Part shown: positions 10,271 to 17,960 of the stretch, piece by piece | Position numbering within the stretch: the stretch's first letter is position 1 | How the letters are laid out: every line of letters starts with the position of its first letter | Assembly: GCF_001399675.1 (NCBI RefSeq) | Contig: NZ_LJCO01000030.1 | Span: 1-64,000, forward strand | Direction of reading: 5' to 3' | DNA from: Paenalicyclobacillus ferrooxydans | GTDB taxonomy: Bacteria; Bacillota; Bacilli; Alicyclobacillales; Alicyclobacillaceae | DNA: 64,000 nucleotides | Notes under the pieces: generated by a model | The model's database searches: none | Told to the model about the DNA's origin: nothing | Seen by the model: the letters and a program-made list of their open reading frames with translations, nothing else | Program-made: the position numbers and the translations under genes

Positions 10271-11374
10271 TTATGACTGCCGCATTCGATCGAAAACAGC
10301 ATCAGTTTCCTTAATGAGTTGACTGACCAGAGCTGCAGCCGGAAGGTTACGCACGAGCGGCAACGCTTGTCCGGCCCACAGTGACATGTAATCCGGCTGA
10401 GCTTGTTCACTTGCCCAGTTTCGAATCGGGCGAGTGAGGGCATTTTGAATCGGATAATCCGGTATATCGCCTTCATACCCTTCTACTTGGCGGATGAAGC
10501 TGTTTTGGATGCCGCGAGCGAATTTTCCTGAGAACGCTCTCGTGACAACTGTATCCTCAGACTTGCTGTCAAAGAGTGCTGCTTTGTAACTTGGATGTGC
10601 TCCGCTTTCCTCTGTTGGTAAGAAGGCTGTCCCCATTTGTACTCCTTGGGCACCAAGTACGAAACTTGCGGCGATACCCCGCCCGTCCATGATGCCGCCT
10701 GAAGCAATGATCGGAACGCGAACCACATCTGCAATCTGCGGTAGCAATGCCATCAGACCAATCAAAGCAGGTGTATTCAAGTCCGTTCGTGAGCTCTCGG
10801 TCAGGAACGAACCTCGATGTCCTCCGGCTTCCGCACCTTGCACGACAACCGCGTCTACCCCTGATTGCTCGAGTGTGCGTGCTTCTTCCACAGTTGTTGC
10901 GGTTCCCACTACAACAGTTCCTCTGCCTTGCAACTGATTGATGAGGTCCGTGTGCAGAGACCCAAAAGTAAAGCTAAAGACAGGTACTTGCTCCTGAATT
11001 ACAACCTCCAGCTGATCTTCAAACTGTTTTTGCATCGCAGCAGGATTAGGCAACGTCATGGACTCTTTGAGAGACGGTGATTCGGAAATTGTATCAAGGA
11101 AACTCGCCATGTCGTGTGCGACAGGTTCATCATAGTTAAAGTCTGTGGGAATAAATAGGTTCACAGCGAATGGACGATCTGTAAGTTCGCGGATATCCCG
11201 AATTGCGCGCTGAAGACCGTTTGCAGACATGTAGCCTGCACCGAGAGACCCTAAACCCCCAGCAGATGAGACTGCGGCGACCAATTGGGGTGTTGTCGGG
11301 CCGCCAGCCATCGGTGCCTGTATGATAGGTACATCAATCCCGAGTTTCTTCGTTAACGCACTTTGTTTCCAGAT
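10271..11374 (-). CDS. Nitronate monooxygenase / 2-nitropropane dioxygenase family, non-ATG start
   Basis: FMN-dependent TIM-barrel enzyme of the NMO class, which oxidises alkyl nitronates such as propionate 3-nitronate. Visible motifs are QAPMAGG near the N-terminus, GAEAGGHRG, and IASGGIMDGRGIAASFVLGAQGVQMGTAF (phosphate binding). The first ATG in frame (11311) falls inside QAPMAGG and would remove the first beta strand. Upstream the frame is open only to the TAG of the aldo/keto reductase gene. The only start-like codons in between are ATC (11374-11372) and ATT (11380-11378), placed behind GGAGTGGGGAG. I place the start at ATC, giving IWKQSALTKKLGI. Probably one operon with the reductase upstream. 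Confidence 0.88.
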   Translation of the reverse strand: MWKQSALTKKLGIDVPIIQAPMAGGPTTPQLVAAVSSAGGLGSLGAGYMSANGLQRAIRDIRELTDRPFAVNLFIPTDFNYDEPVAHDMASFLDTISESPSLKESMTLPNPAAMQKQFEDQLEVVIQEQVPVFSFTFGSLHTDLINQLQGRGTVVVGTATTVEEARTLEQSGVDAVVVQGAEAGGHRGSFLTESSRTDLNTPALIGLMALLPQIADVVRVPIIASGGIMDGRGIAASFVLGAQGVQMGTAFLPTEESGAHPSYKAALFDSKSEDTVVTRAFSGKFARGIQNSFIRQVEGYEGDIPDYPIQNALTRPIRNWASEQAQPDYMSLWAGQALPLVRNLPAAALVSQLIKETDAVFDRMRQS

Positions 11375-11392
11375 AGTAATCTCTCCCCACTC

Positions 11393-12223
11393 CTAGAAGA
11401 TGAGCTCATCTGGATTTGGACCCGTTCGCTCGTTGGTATTTAACGCATCCAACGCGGCAATTTCATCAGGTGTAAGCGTAAAATCAAAAACATTTGCGTT
11501 TTCTTGGATCCGATGTGCGTGTGTTGATTTTGGGATGGTGATAATTCCGTGATCAAGGTCCCAACGCAGAATGACCTGGGCAGCACTTTTTTCGTGTGCT
11601 TCTGCAATCTTTGTCACTGTAGGGTCGTTGAGGAGCTTGCCGCGCATGAGTGGACTCCATGCCTCGACTCGAATATCATGTCTGTCGCAGTAGTCCCGGA
11701 CTTCCACTTGCGTCAAACGGGGATGAAGTTCAATCTGGTTTACGGCAGGTACAACCTCGGCATCGGCTAACAACGCTTCTAAGTGATGGACGTGAAAGTT
11801 ACTTACACCTATGGCTCTTACCAGTCCGTCTTTATAGAGCCTCTCGAATGCTTTCCAGGTTTCCTTAAACCTTGATTTCCCCGGCCAGTGAATGAGGTAA
11901 AGGTCAACGTACTCGAGGCCGAGACGCCTTCGACTTGCTTCAAAGGCTTTGAGTGCAGATTCATAGCCCTGGTCCGTATTCCAAAGTTTGGTCGTAACAA
12001 AGATTTCATCGCGAGGAATGCCTGACTCCCGAACGGCTTGGCCGACTCCTTCCTCATTTTCGTACAGCTTGGCAGTGTCTACACTTCGATACCCATACTC
12101 GAGTGCAGTTCGAACGGATTGGATGACCTCTTCGCCTTCTTGGGTTTTGTAGACACCGAGTCCGAACCAAGGCATTTTAGTGCCATTATTCAGTACGGTG
12201 TAGTCTGTAAGACTTTTTGCCAT
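11393..12223 (-). CDS. Aldo/keto reductase (AKR5-like)
   Basis: NAD(P)H-dependent carbonyl reductase with a TIM barrel. The tetrad is visible: D in RSVDTAKLY, Y in the same segment, K in VTTKLW, and H in YLIHWPG. The coenzyme-binding C-terminus has IPKSTHAHRIQEN. At 276 residues it is the normal length for YvgN/YtbE-like enzymes. ATG at 12223 (MAKSLTDYTV) lies ten bases after GAAGGGAGA; the longer open frame upstream overlaps the tRNA promoter and is not real. The following gene begins only 18 bases later in the same frame. Confidence 0.92.
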   Translation of the reverse strand: MAKSLTDYTVLNNGTKMPWFGLGVYKTQEGEEVIQSVRTALEYGYRSVDTAKLYENEEGVGQAVRESGIPRDEIFVTTKLWNTDQGYESALKAFEASRRRLGLEYVDLYLIHWPGKSRFKETWKAFERLYKDGLVRAIGVSNFHVHHLEALLADAEVVPAVNQIELHPRLTQVEVRDYCDRHDIRVEAWSPLMRGKLLNDPTVTKIAEAHEKSAAQVILRWDLDHGIITIPKSTHAHRIQENANVFDFTLTPDEIAALDALNTNERTGPNPDELIF

Positions 12224-12330
12224 GTCCAACATTCTCCCTTCTAACTTTAGTTGTTTGACAAAGGCTACTGCAAAACGATATCCCCAGTTACAGTATACTA
12301 GAAACAAGGAAGTTGTACCGTAGGTTTCCT

Positions 12331-12359
12331 TTGCAGCAAGGGCATGATGTCTGTATAAT
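12331..12359 (+). promoter_or_regulatory. Promoter of tRNA-Arg
   Basis: TTGCAG (12331-12336) and TATAAT (12354-12359) with a 17-base spacer lie 19 bases before the mature tRNA 5' end. The short leader fits a single-tRNA transcript. Confidence 0.75.
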
Positions 12360-12378
12360 AGTGAAGGTAAAAAGTGAT

Positions 12379-12457
12379 GCACCCGTAGCTCAGTCGGATA
12401 GAGCGGTGGTTTCCTAAACCGCGTCTTGCGGGGGTTCGAGTCCCTCCGGGTGCGCCA
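12379..12457 (+). tRNA. tRNA-Arg (anticodon CCU)
   Basis: Cloverleaf assembled by eye: acceptor GCACCCG/CGGGTGC, D-arm GCTC/GAGC, anticodon stem GTGGT/ACCGC with loop TTCCTAA (anticodon CCT), T-arm GGGGG TTCGAGT CCCTC. CCA is encoded. It reads AGG codons. It stands alone between its own promoter and terminator. Confidence 0.96.
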
Positions 12458-12468
12458 ATGGTTTTGTC

Positions 12469-12505
12469 GTGCGGTATCTCAGTCTTTCTGAGATACCGCA
12501 CTTTT
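12469..12505 (+). terminator. Terminator after tRNA-Arg
   Basis: A perfect 14-bp stem, GTGCGGTATCTCAG (12469-12482) with CTGAGATACCGCAC (12488-12501), loop TCTTT, followed by TTTT. Confidence 0.92.
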
Positions 12506-12636
12506 CGTGTTCATGGTTATGAATCCTACATCAGTCTGTGATTTATGCGCGCTTAAAAACGAGAATATTCAATTTATAAGGCTGTATGCGGTGCTACAAT
12601 GAGGGCATCTTATCAGTTAAAGGGGGTTTATTTTTC

Positions 12637-13962
12637 ATGTCGCAAAACGCAGGGTCGGGTACTGCATTAGCTGAAGAGCACTGGACGAGCACGGACAGTT
12701 GGTCGTTTTGGTCGTTTGGTCTCGGTATGCTCTTAGAAAACTACATCTTTAGCATGGCGAGCATTGCGACTGGCTGGGTGCAGATGCCGAAGTATCTGGA
12801 GTCACTGTTGCTTGCCTGGTCTCCGATTTGGCTGATTATCGGTATCGGTGTAGCTGGCCCTCTGGCCGATCTCGTTGGTCGTAAAAACACTTTTTACACG
12901 ACGATGGCCATGTACGGTATTGGCGCGATTGGGATTGTGTTTAGTAATACCTATGTGCTCATTCTTGTCTTTCTTGCCATTCTACTATTTGCTGCCGGAG
13001 GAGAAATGAATACCATTATGGCGGCATCACACGAGATGATGCCGCACAAACATCGCAGTAAAACGATGATGCTCGAGTTGAACTTCATCAACCTTGGTGG
13101 AGTTATATTGGGTATTGTTTCACTTTTCACAGCGTATCAACATCATGGATTTCAACGTGGAATGATTGGGATCACCTTGCTTGTTGTCCTCATTATCATG
13201 CTGGTTGCGCGGCGGCGTACTCCTGAATCCATTCCCTGGCTGGAGCGGCGCGGCATGCATGACAGAGCCCGTGCCGAGATTGAAAAGTACTATGGGGCTG
13301 CAGAGTATGAGGCAAGAAGGGCTGCGGCAAGACAGGCGACGGAGAAAACGGTGGAATCCGGACCACGGCGTAAAGCAGGGATTCCCTTAAAGCTGTTTGT
13401 CACGATCACAACGGCATTTGCCGGAGCGGCAGGTTTTGGGCTAATGACCTATGTTCTTGGACCTCACTATTTTCCGAACTTGAATGCTGCTATTATTCTG
13501 GTCGCTACCGGGACTGGGTTTGTATCCGGTTTTTTTGGATTTTGGGCAGACCGGTGGAGCCGCAAATTCCTCCTGTTTCTCGGCTATGGTGGTTCTCTGG
13601 TGCTGACCGTCGTTATTTGGTTAACGACAAGCGGGTGGACGAAAGACCTGGCTCTTTTCTGGATCTTGTTCGTACTTCTCAACGTGTTTGTAAATATTGC
13701 GTATCTCACAGAAGACACGTTAAAAGGCGAAGTATGGCCAACGAAGAACCGCGGAAGTTATACAGCGCTTGTACGTTTTGTCAGCATCGGCTTATATATC
13801 GCCACCATTTACATCACTCAAAACTTTGGCCTCAACGCGTACACCTTGTTTAATTGCCTGGTATGGGCCGTCGGGTTTGCCGGAGCTCTCGCATGGTATA
13901 TCGGTGGTACAGAAACGGGGCGAGGTGCAAGTCTTGACATCGCATCGGGCGAAGCAGAGTAA
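12637..13962 (+). CDS. MFS transporter, sugar/metabolite:H+ symporter type
   Basis: A 441-residue polytopic membrane protein with about 12 hydrophobic spans and a central basic loop (around residues 185-245, with RRRTPESIPWL). The loop 2-3 signature is GPLADLVGRKNTFYT, a version of GxxxDRxGRR, and the second half has FWADRWSRKFLLF. The pattern is that of the sugar porter/AAHS-like group; substrate unknown. ATG at 12637 follows AAAGGGGG; the longer open frame starts too close to the terminator. It is a single gene with no linked pathway. Confidence 0.9.
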   Translation: MSQNAGSGTALAEEHWTSTDSWSFWSFGLGMLLENYIFSMASIATGWVQMPKYLESLLLAWSPIWLIIGIGVAGPLADLVGRKNTFYTTMAMYGIGAIGIVFSNTYVLILVFLAILLFAAGGEMNTIMAASHEMMPHKHRSKTMMLELNFINLGGVILGIVSLFTAYQHHGFQRGMIGITLLVVLIIMLVARRRTPESIPWLERRGMHDRARAEIEKYYGAAEYEARRAAARQATEKTVESGPRRKAGIPLKLFVTITTAFAGAAGFGLMTYVLGPHYFPNLNAAIILVATGTGFVSGFFGFWADRWSRKFLLFLGYGGSLVLTVVIWLTTSGWTKDLALFWILFVLLNVFVNIAYLTEDTLKGEVWPTKNRGSYTALVRFVSIGLYIATIYITQNFGLNAYTLFNCLVWAVGFAGALAWYIGGTETGRGASLDIASGEAE

Positions 13963-14102
13963 GATTTGAGGCTGTGACTCCCTCAAACCAGACCAAGTCT
14001 ACGAAAGATATAGGCATAGACTGATCATGCCTGTTAACAAATTGGCTCGTGAGATGCGACAATCGTTGCAGAATCGGACTTGGCGAACTGGAAGCGAGGG
14101 TG

Positions 14103-14693
14103 ATGATGAAAACTTGGCATAAAGTAGCAGGGGGCAGCACGATACTGACAACGGTTGTCCTGATTGGCATTGTTGCGTACGTAAACTGGCATGCTACAGT
14201 GCCGTCCAATGCACCAGTGGCCGTGGACAGGGCGTCCCACACTAGGATGAGCAAGCAATCAACATCAAATGGCCGTTCCAATTCGGCCATGAACAATGTT
14301 GTCATCAAGGTTGTGTCTTCGTCATCCGTAAACACGAACGCACAGCGAAAAGTTATGTCGACCGTTCAACAGATGCTGTCGAGTGGAATACCCAAATCCA
14401 TGGATGCATCTGGTTTTGTCCAACAAGTTTATGCTGACGCAGGGGTGACGGTGCCAAGAACCATTCTGGAGCAATCGCAGACGGGGAGCATGGTAGAAGG
14501 GAAAAGCCAGTTGCAGGCTGGAGACATGGTATTTTTTGGGCTGAACGGTAATAACCCAACTACTGTGACTTTTGACGGAATCTACGTGGGGAATGGGATG
14601 TGTGTCGCTTTAACGACACACGGATTGACAACCATTAGTCTGCAGGATTCATATTGGGGCCCCCGGTTCCTTTATGGCCGCCAGGTGCTGTAG
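14103..14693 (+). CDS. NlpC/P60-like protein lacking catalytic residues
   Basis: A 196-residue protein with an N-terminal membrane span (residues about 11-28) and a low-complexity Ser/Asn linker, then an NlpC/P60-like domain (about 80-196). NlpC/P60 enzymes cut peptidoglycan stem peptides using Cys in DCSGFV and His in SHVGIYxGNG. Here the first reads DASGFVQQVY (Ala at 102) and the second TFDGIYVGNG, so both catalytic positions are lost while surrounding residues (VPRTILEQ, GDMVFF) are kept. It is more likely a binding or regulatory protein than a hydrolase. ATG ATG at 14103 follows GCGAGGG. Confidence 0.78.
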   Translation: MMKTWHKVAGGSTILTTVVLIGIVAYVNWHATVPSNAPVAVDRASHTRMSKQSTSNGRSNSAMNNVVIKVVSSSSVNTNAQRKVMSTVQQMLSSGIPKSMDASGFVQQVYADAGVTVPRTILEQSQTGSMVEGKSQLQAGDMVFFGLNGNNPTTVTFDGIYVGNGMCVALTTHGLTTISLQDSYWGPRFLYGRQVL

Positions 14694-14729
14694 GCCAGAT
14701 CACTCCCGTGCTCTGGCCCAAGCTGTTGT

Positions 14730-14773
14730 GGTAAACCTGATGCTGGGGTACTGATACAAGCATCAGGTTTACC
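14730..14773. terminator. Bidirectional terminator between convergent genes
   Basis: GGTAAACCTGATGC (14730-14743) and GCATCAGGTTTACC (14760-14773) form a perfect 14-bp stem between the NlpC/P60-like gene and the convergent partition cassette. No long T-run on either side, but the stem is strong. Confidence 0.7.
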
Positions 14774-14799
14774 TGTGCGGTACAGCGGGCACAGCGCAG

Positions 14800-15258
14800 T
14801 TAGTTGGCCGTTTTTTTCAGTTCCGGATAGTCTTCTAGGTAGCCCAAATCTCGCAACTCCCTGAGTGCCTTGCGGATTGAGTGTTCATTGTCTCCGGACT
14901 GGCTTGCAAGGTTCGCAATGTCCTTCAGAGTGGCAGTCCGATGGTCTTTGCAGAATGATAAAATTCCCTTGGCAGCCCAAGACAAGCGGTCATCCGCAAA
15001 ATCCCCGACAATCTGCCGGAACATCTTTTGTGTCAGGACTCGCAGGTTTACGAGGTCTTGTAAGGCCTTTACTGCTTGCTTGACAGACATCCTTCCGTAT
15101 TGCGCTAGTTCTTCGAGTGTTGGAATACCTGCTTCCGCTGTATAGGACTTCATTACAATAAAAGTCATTTGAGCGTAGATATCCAGTCCCGGGTGTTCGA
15201 AAATCTCCGTTGACATCATGAAATTCCGCTTGCTTTCAGTAGGTTGTGCGACAGTCAT
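14800..15258 (-). CDS. Winged-helix protein, plasmid replication/partition associated
   Basis: A 152-residue protein built from two winged-helix-like halves: residues about 20-75 (EELAQYGRMSVKQAVKALQDL) and about 90-145 (LSWAAKGILSFC, HSIRKALRELRDLGYLEDY). The segment LSWAAKGILSFC followed by an RKAL recognition helix is typical of DnaD-like and RepA-like initiators and phage/plasmid helix-turn-helix proteins. It lies downstream of the ParM/ParR-like pair in the same direction, 82 bases from parR, and is probably part of the same cassette. Role (repressor or replication-related factor) is inferred. The start follows GAAGGAGAC. Confidence 0.7.
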   Translation of the reverse strand: MTVAQPTESKRNFMMSTEIFEHPGLDIYAQMTFIVMKSYTAEAGIPTLEELAQYGRMSVKQAVKALQDLVNLRVLTQKMFRQIVGDFADDRLSWAAKGILSFCKDHRTATLKDIANLASQSGDNEHSIRKALRELRDLGYLEDYPELKKTAN

Positions 15259-15339
15259 GGTTAATCTGTCTCCTTCCTTGACGGCAAGATCCGGCTAGTT
15301 ACCCGAGGCGGACGGAGGTACAGAAGTATCTATTCCGAG

Positions 15340-15756
15340 TTAGAACCGGGCCCGGCGTCCGCCAGTTTTCCGGTGTTTTTTTTGAGGTTGACGAAATATA
15401 TCTGCCATTTTCAGGTGAAATGGCGGTTTCGTTGAGGGGGCTGTATATGATGAGTCTAGTTCATCGACGGGCAATGCATCAGAATCACTCCTTAACGAAG
15501 CGAAAGAAACGCTGGGAAGCGCCGTCTCCGGTACTTTAAGTAAATCCTCCCCGGACGGGACTTCGGTCTGATGAAACACAGTAGTGGTTTGACCGGTTAC
15601 GTGATGGATAAGGATATCCATCACTCCCTGGCTGAACTGCCCCTCGTCTTTTAAATGATTTAAGTAGTCAATGACAACGCGCGGTGTATCAGCTGGTACA
15701 TATAAGGTGACGTCTTTGCCTGGAGAGACGTACACCGTTCTTCTTCGCTTTCTCAT
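15340..15756 (-). CDS. ParR-like ribbon-helix-helix DNA-binding adaptor (candidate)
   Basis: A 138-residue protein whose ATG overlaps the stop of the ParM-like gene by four bases (ATGA), implying coupled translation. Residues about 15-55 read as a ribbon-helix-helix fold: a beta strand (VTLYVPADTP), helix (RVVIDYLNHLK) and second helix (FSQGVMDILIHHV). A disordered, acidic and Ser/Pro-rich middle follows, then a very basic tail (QKKHRKTGGRRARF). Plasmid ParR proteins likewise bind the centromere with an RHH domain and contact ParM with a C-terminal tail. The assignment comes from fold pattern and position, not from sequence identity. Confidence 0.68.
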   Translation of the reverse strand: MRKRRRTVYVSPGKDVTLYVPADTPRVVIDYLNHLKDEGQFSQGVMDILIHHVTGQTTTVFHQTEVPSGEDLLKVPETALPSVSFASLRSDSDALPVDELDSSYTAPSTKPPFHLKMADIFRQPQKKHRKTGGRRARF

Positions 15757-16964
15757 TTTTTCTCAGGCTCACGCACTGCAGCCGGTGTTTCGGTATGTGC
15801 AGCCACGATTTCGGTACTCACTGCAACGGTTTGCTGCGTCGAAAGAGCGTGGTTCAGGAGTAAAAAGGTACCGCGCGCATTGCGAAACTGGCTGTATTCG
15901 GGTGTGTCGAATCGGATGGGAAGCCCAAGTTGTGCGTTCAGTTTTTCGATCCACGGCTGCAACACAATAGCTCCGCCGCCGATGAACCAGAACTCGCTCG
16001 CGTAGCGGACGTTTTTCCAGGCTGTTCGAGCGGATTTGAGAACCTTTTCCGCGAGAATACGAAGGTGGCGGTTGACGAGGTCAGTCATATCAAATACCAC
16101 TTTACCTTCTGCAAAAATTTCGTATTCCTTGTTCACTAGCATCTGTGTCAGCTCGGCCGTACTTGCAATCAGTTCTTCTGCCTCGCGATTGACCTCTTGA
16201 CGAATATTCTCAAGCGCATCGTTCAAGTGAATCTTTGTGCCTGTTGAATACCTCTGATCAAGTTCTAGTCCCGGTCGAAAGAAGGCGATATCCATGTCGA
16301 CGCCGCCAACGTCAGCAATGCCGAATCCCTTGTGGGACAACGGGGATTTTGAAGTGGCCTCAATGTCGTAAACGCCAGACACGTCGTCAATCCCAATGTC
16401 AATCGGTAACAAAAACTCCATTTCGATGGTCACGCCAGCGTACTTAGGGGTGGTGCCAAAGGTGACGGAGTGCACGCCTGAGGTGATTTTCTCTGCAAAC
16501 TCATGTCGAAATTTAGCGATCTCGCTGATCGGTAACCCGATTCCAAGTTCTACAGATGCTTTGATACGCTTGACGCCTCGGCTGATATCCTGTTCATGCT
16601 TTGCGGCGATGGCGTAGGCTGCACCGGTCAACAAGGTTACGATGGTTTCCGGCCGCTGCGCCTTTTTCTGAGCAGCTTTATCCCCGACAATCTCGTGTAC
16701 CACGCCCTCGTCACCGACAGCGAGATCGCCGACGTACATGTGACGGTAGGTATCAGATTCGATAGCGGGGGAAGTGAAGTGGAGGTCTAGAAATTGTAAT
16801 GGGTGTCCTTGATCAGTTAGGTGGTAACGTTCGCCAATTGGTTGGGCCACAACATTGGGGAAGATGAAGGTCTGGTTGAGACTGTCGTAGATTCCTTTGA
16901 TGTGACTGCTGCCATTGTCCAGCGAAAGGACAATTGATGTGGTCAACGATTCAGTTTTGGCCAA
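15753..16964 (-). CDS. ParM/Alp-type actin-like ATPase
   Basis: A 403-residue actin-fold protein. The phosphate-1 motif is LSLDNGSSHIKG (Asp16-Lys23), phosphate-2 is IADVGGVDMD (Asp218 on), and the adenosine motif is FWFIGGGAIVL (GGG at 329-331). This is the pattern of the ALP_N/ParM-StbA family, which forms filaments pushing plasmids apart, and not of MreB or FtsA. There is no membrane anchor. It is the first gene of the cassette, 4-bp overlapped with the RHH protein. About 85 bases upstream begins an array of AAACTTT sites resembling a parC centromere. Its place among core chromosomal genes is unusual. Confidence 0.85.
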   Translation of the reverse strand: MAKTESLTTSIVLSLDNGSSHIKGIYDSLNQTFIFPNVVAQPIGERYHLTDQGHPLQFLDLHFTSPAIESDTYRHMYVGDLAVGDEGVVHEIVGDKAAQKKAQRPETIVTLLTGAAYAIAAKHEQDISRGVKRIKASVELGIGLPISEIAKFRHEFAEKITSGVHSVTFGTTPKYAGVTIEMEFLLPIDIGIDDVSGVYDIEATSKSPLSHKGFGIADVGGVDMDIAFFRPGLELDQRYSTGTKIHLNDALENIRQEVNREAEELIASTAELTQMLVNKEYEIFAEGKVVFDMTDLVNRHLRILAEKVLKSARTAWKNVRYASEFWFIGGGAIVLQPWIEKLNAQLGLPIRFDTPEYSQFRNARGTFLLLNHALSTQQTVAVSTEIVAAHTETPAAVREPEKK

Positions 16965-17048
16965 TGTCTTGCTCCTCTCTCATCTCCAATTTCGAGTTGG
17001 TAGTATAAGAGATTCGAAAGGAAACCTGGCTTTTCGAGGGTAAAATAA

Positions 17049-17550
17049 AAAAGTTTAAGGTTTAAGGCGCAGACTTCAGCCGGATGACAGTCAAAATTGA
17101 AACTGTAAAAGGGAAAGTTTGAACTTTTACACTGAACTCTGACGGCTTGAGTAGTTCGGGGATGAAAGAGACAGAGGGAGGGTAGTGAGGGTCAACCAGG
17201 GCGTGTGAGGTCAACTTCAACGCTTAAACTTTCACTTTTAAACTTTAACGTTGATTGTGAAAGAGTGGATGAACTAAGAGGCAGTGGGTGAATCGGAGGA
17301 TTCAGCGAGGGGCAAGGTTAACATTTAAACTTTAACATTGTATAGCAGAGTAGATGGAGTGAAACTGACAGGGCAGAAGGCCTCGACGTGGTAAACAAGC
17401 TTGAACTTCGAAGTGCAAAGTCTAAAGCTTACTAGGAAGTGCAAAAGTCTAAAGCTTATTAGATTGAGGTTTAAACTCTGACATTCAAACTTTGGAGCTT
17501 AAAGCCTGAATTCTAAGACTCAAAGTTCAGAGTTTAAACTTTAAAGTTTA
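17049..17550. repeat. AAACTTT/AAAGTTT iteron array, candidate parC centromere
   Basis: The 16965-17600 intergenic region has no gene. Between 17049 and 17550 the heptamer AAACTTT or its complement AAAGTTT occurs exactly seven times (17114, 17226, 17240, 17327, 17487, 17536, 17543), with near matches at 17051, 17121, 17213, 17403, 17473 and 17522. Several neighbours are 14 bases apart (17226/17240, 17473/17487). A separate direct repeat, AGTGCAAA(A)GTCTAAAGCTTA, lies at about 17411 and 17438. The base content (runs of A and T between G-rich spacers) differs from the flanks. The position just upstream of the ParM-like gene matches parC of type II partition loci. Confidence 0.68.
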
Positions 17551-17610
17551 CAGTTCTTTTGAGTCCTGGCAGGTGTGTTGCTCGCGATGGTGAAAGGTCA
17601 CCTCTGGAAA

Positions 17611-17638
17611 TAAAAAACGCTCCGGGTTACGGAGCGTT
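17611..17638 (-). terminator. Terminator of the IDEAL-domain gene
   Basis: AACGCTCC (17617-17624) and GGAGCGTT (17631-17638) form an 8-bp stem; on the minus strand it is followed by a T-run (AAAAAA at 17612-17617 on the plus strand). The stop codon at 17637-17639 lies in the stem. Confidence 0.8.
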
Positions 17639-17846
17639 AGCGAGCATAACGTTGATTCCACTCATCTGCGAGTTCATGGAATCTTACCTTGTCTCGTGCG
17701 TCTAATGCCTCATCTATTTGGGACCTTAGCCAATCGCGATACCAACTTGTTACAGCTTGATGCACGACTTGGTCTGCCATTTGAGAAAGTTCACCGGGAG
17801 TAAACGGAGGACGAGTGGGCTGTTGCTTGGATGTGTTCTCCATCAT
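17637..17846 (-). CDS. IDEAL domain protein
   Basis: A 69-residue protein ending in a recognisable IDEAL domain: SQIDEALDARDKVRFHELAD (about residues 44-63). IDEAL domains are short helical modules found in Bacillota proteins such as YpiB and ComK-related factors; their molecular role is mostly unknown. ATGATG at 17846/17843 follows AAAAAGGAGGGACTCATC; the longer open frame would include that ribosome binding site. The gene sits just upstream of the candidate centromere, in the same direction as the ParM cassette, but has its own terminator. Confidence 0.8.
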   Translation of the reverse strand: MMENTSKQQPTRPPFTPGELSQMADQVVHQAVTSWYRDWLRSQIDEALDARDKVRFHELADEWNQRYAR

Positions 17847-17960
17847 GATGAGTCCCTCCTTTTTCACATTTTATCAGAACATTAACGAAATAATCAATCG
17901 ATTTATCTCAAAAAGGGCCCGTTCGAGTCCTGTTTTGGGTTGGTGATATATAACAGTTCA

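Noticed and set aside
16981-17600. CRISPR array in the repeat region upstream of the ParM-like gene
   Set aside because: Repeats are short (7-14 bp), occur in both orientations and have irregular spacing; there are no unique spacers of constant length and no cas genes.
14800-17846. Prophage or IS element carrying the ParM-like cassette
   Set aside because: No integrase, transposase, terminal inverted repeats or target duplication are visible at either side. tRNA-Arg lies 2.3 kb away and no partial tRNA copy is seen near the cassette.
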